NCBI GenBank assembly: GCA_025351555.1
Contig: JANXVS010000319.1
Coordinates: 1 to 6,808, forward strand
From: Pseudomonadota bacterium
Lineage (GTDB): Bacteria; Pseudomonadota; Gammaproteobacteria; Xanthomonadales; Rhodanobacteraceae
Length of the DNA: 6,808 bases
Direction of reading: 5' to 3'
In this document: piece after piece, positions 6,357 through 6,808 of the stretch
Layout of the letters: each line of letters starts with the position of its first letter
Position numbering within the stretch: the stretch's first letter is position 1
The notes under the pieces: model-generated
What the model saw: only the letters and a program-made list of their open reading frames with translations
Database searches by the model: none
Told to the model about the DNA's origin: nothing
Program-made: the position numbers and the translations under genes

Positions 6357-6808
6357 TCAATCCGTCGCGCGCAGCGGCATTTCGGCGCGCAGCTGTGCGT
6401 ACACGGCATCGGTTTCCGGGCGCACGCCGTGCCAGATCGCGAATGCTTCGGCAGCCTGCTCGACAAGCATGCCCAAACCATCCAGCGCCTGCCCCGCACG
6501 CGCGGCACGCGCCCACGCGAGGAAGGCGAAGGCTGCGGCGCCGTAGGAAAGGTCATAACAAAGCGCACGCGGCGCGACGAGCGTGAATGGCAGATCCAGC
6601 GTGCTGCGATCGTGTCCGGCCGAAGTGGCGTTGACGATCAGCTCGAAGCTGCCGAGATTGGGCAGATCATCCCAGTAACGTGTGTGGACGCGCTCGGGAT
6701 CGCCGATCGCATCAGCCAACGCATCGGCGCGCTCGGGCGTGCGATTGACGATCACCAACTGCTCGGTGCCAGCATCGAGCAAGGCGAACGCGGCCGCGAA
6801 CGCGGCGC
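6357..6808 (-). CDS. aroE: shikimate dehydrogenase, C-terminal part (runs off the window)
   Basis: AroE reduces 3-dehydroshikimate to shikimate with NADPH in aromatic amino-acid and chorismate synthesis. About 149 C-terminal residues are visible, covering most of the NADP-binding Rossmann domain. [10 protein letters not shown] carries the NRT motif that selects NADP. It is followed by NATSAG, a YDLSYG block (YDLVY in many relatives) and the strongly conserved [19 protein letters not shown] helix near the end. The N-terminal shikimate-binding domain with the catalytic Lys/Asp lies beyond 6808 and cannot be assessed. The frame has no stop up to the window edge. A TTG at 6780-6782 is internal to the gene and not its start. 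The ykgJ-like gene follows after 5 nt, so the two form an operon. The edge of the window holds a 12-bp tandem repeat within the gene. Confidence 0.95.
   Translation of the reverse strand, partial: AAFAAAFALLDAGTEQLVIVNRTPERADALADAIGDPERVHTRYWDDLPNLGSFELIVNATSAGHDRSTLDLPFTLVAPRALCYDLSYGAAAFAFLAWARAARAGQALDGLGMLVEQAAEAFAIWHGVRPETDAVYAQLRAEMPLRATD

Noticed and set aside
6352..6568. Extended minus-strand frames overlapping the aroE 3' end (including the upstream extension of the ykgJ-like frame)
   Set aside because: They are out-of-frame readings of aroE, whose conserved NADP-domain motifs are continuous to its stop at 6357.

Overview
The window is GC-rich (by eye about 60-65%) and gene-dense. 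Its gene content points to an aerobic gammaproteobacterium, most likely of the Xanthomonadales (Xanthomonas/Lysobacter/Rhodanobacter-like). The markers are an oxygen-dependent coproporphyrinogen oxidase (hemF), a ketosynthase plus chain-length-factor pair of the aryl polyene/xanthomonadin type, a coniferyl-aldehyde-dehydrogenase-type ALDH, and an aroE-ykgJ pair. The taxonomic placement is inference from gene content only.

Layout, left to right. Bases 1-142 are the end of an ISL3-family insertion sequence: the last 33 codons of its transposase and its outer inverted repeat. The element abuts hemF (148-1062, minus) so tightly that the hemF stop codon lies in or next to the presumed target duplication. 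A 16-codon leader ORF with a good Shine-Dalgarno (1070-1120, minus) precedes hemF. A divergent promoter region (about 1121-1232) then separates hemF from a plus-strand three-gene operon: ketosynthase (1233-2444), chain-length-factor-like ketosynthase homologue (2441-3253) and a family 2 glycosyltransferase (3250-4035). These three are joined by ATGA and TTGA overlaps. Converging on it is an aldehyde dehydrogenase (4054-5457, minus), which shares a second divergent promoter region with a gamma-class carbonic anhydrase (5553-6110, plus). The carbonic anhydrase gene overlaps tail-to-tail with a small cysteine-cluster protein of the YkgJ family (6094-6351, minus). That gene follows directly after the 3' part of aroE (6357-6808, minus), which runs off the window.

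How the genes fit together. The plus-strand operon looks like the chain-building core of an aryl polyene (xanthomonadin-like) pigment pathway plus a sugar transferase that could decorate the lipid product. No acyl carrier protein, ketoreductase, dehydratase or aryl ligase lies here, so these must be encoded elsewhere or the cassette has another role. The flanking genes are general metabolism: haem synthesis, aldehyde oxidation, CO2/bicarbonate interconversion and the shikimate pathway. The shikimate pathway also supplies the aromatic starter (via chorismate) for xanthomonadin-type pigments, but a functional link to aroE here is only suggestive.

I see no clearly new defence or mobile system. 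The points most worth checking are the stand-alone ketosynthase/CLF/glycosyltransferase cassette, the retained cysteine in the CLF, the hemF leader ORF, the matching architecture of the two divergent promoter regions, and the insertion at the hemF stop codon. There is no gene-free stretch longer than 300 bases.
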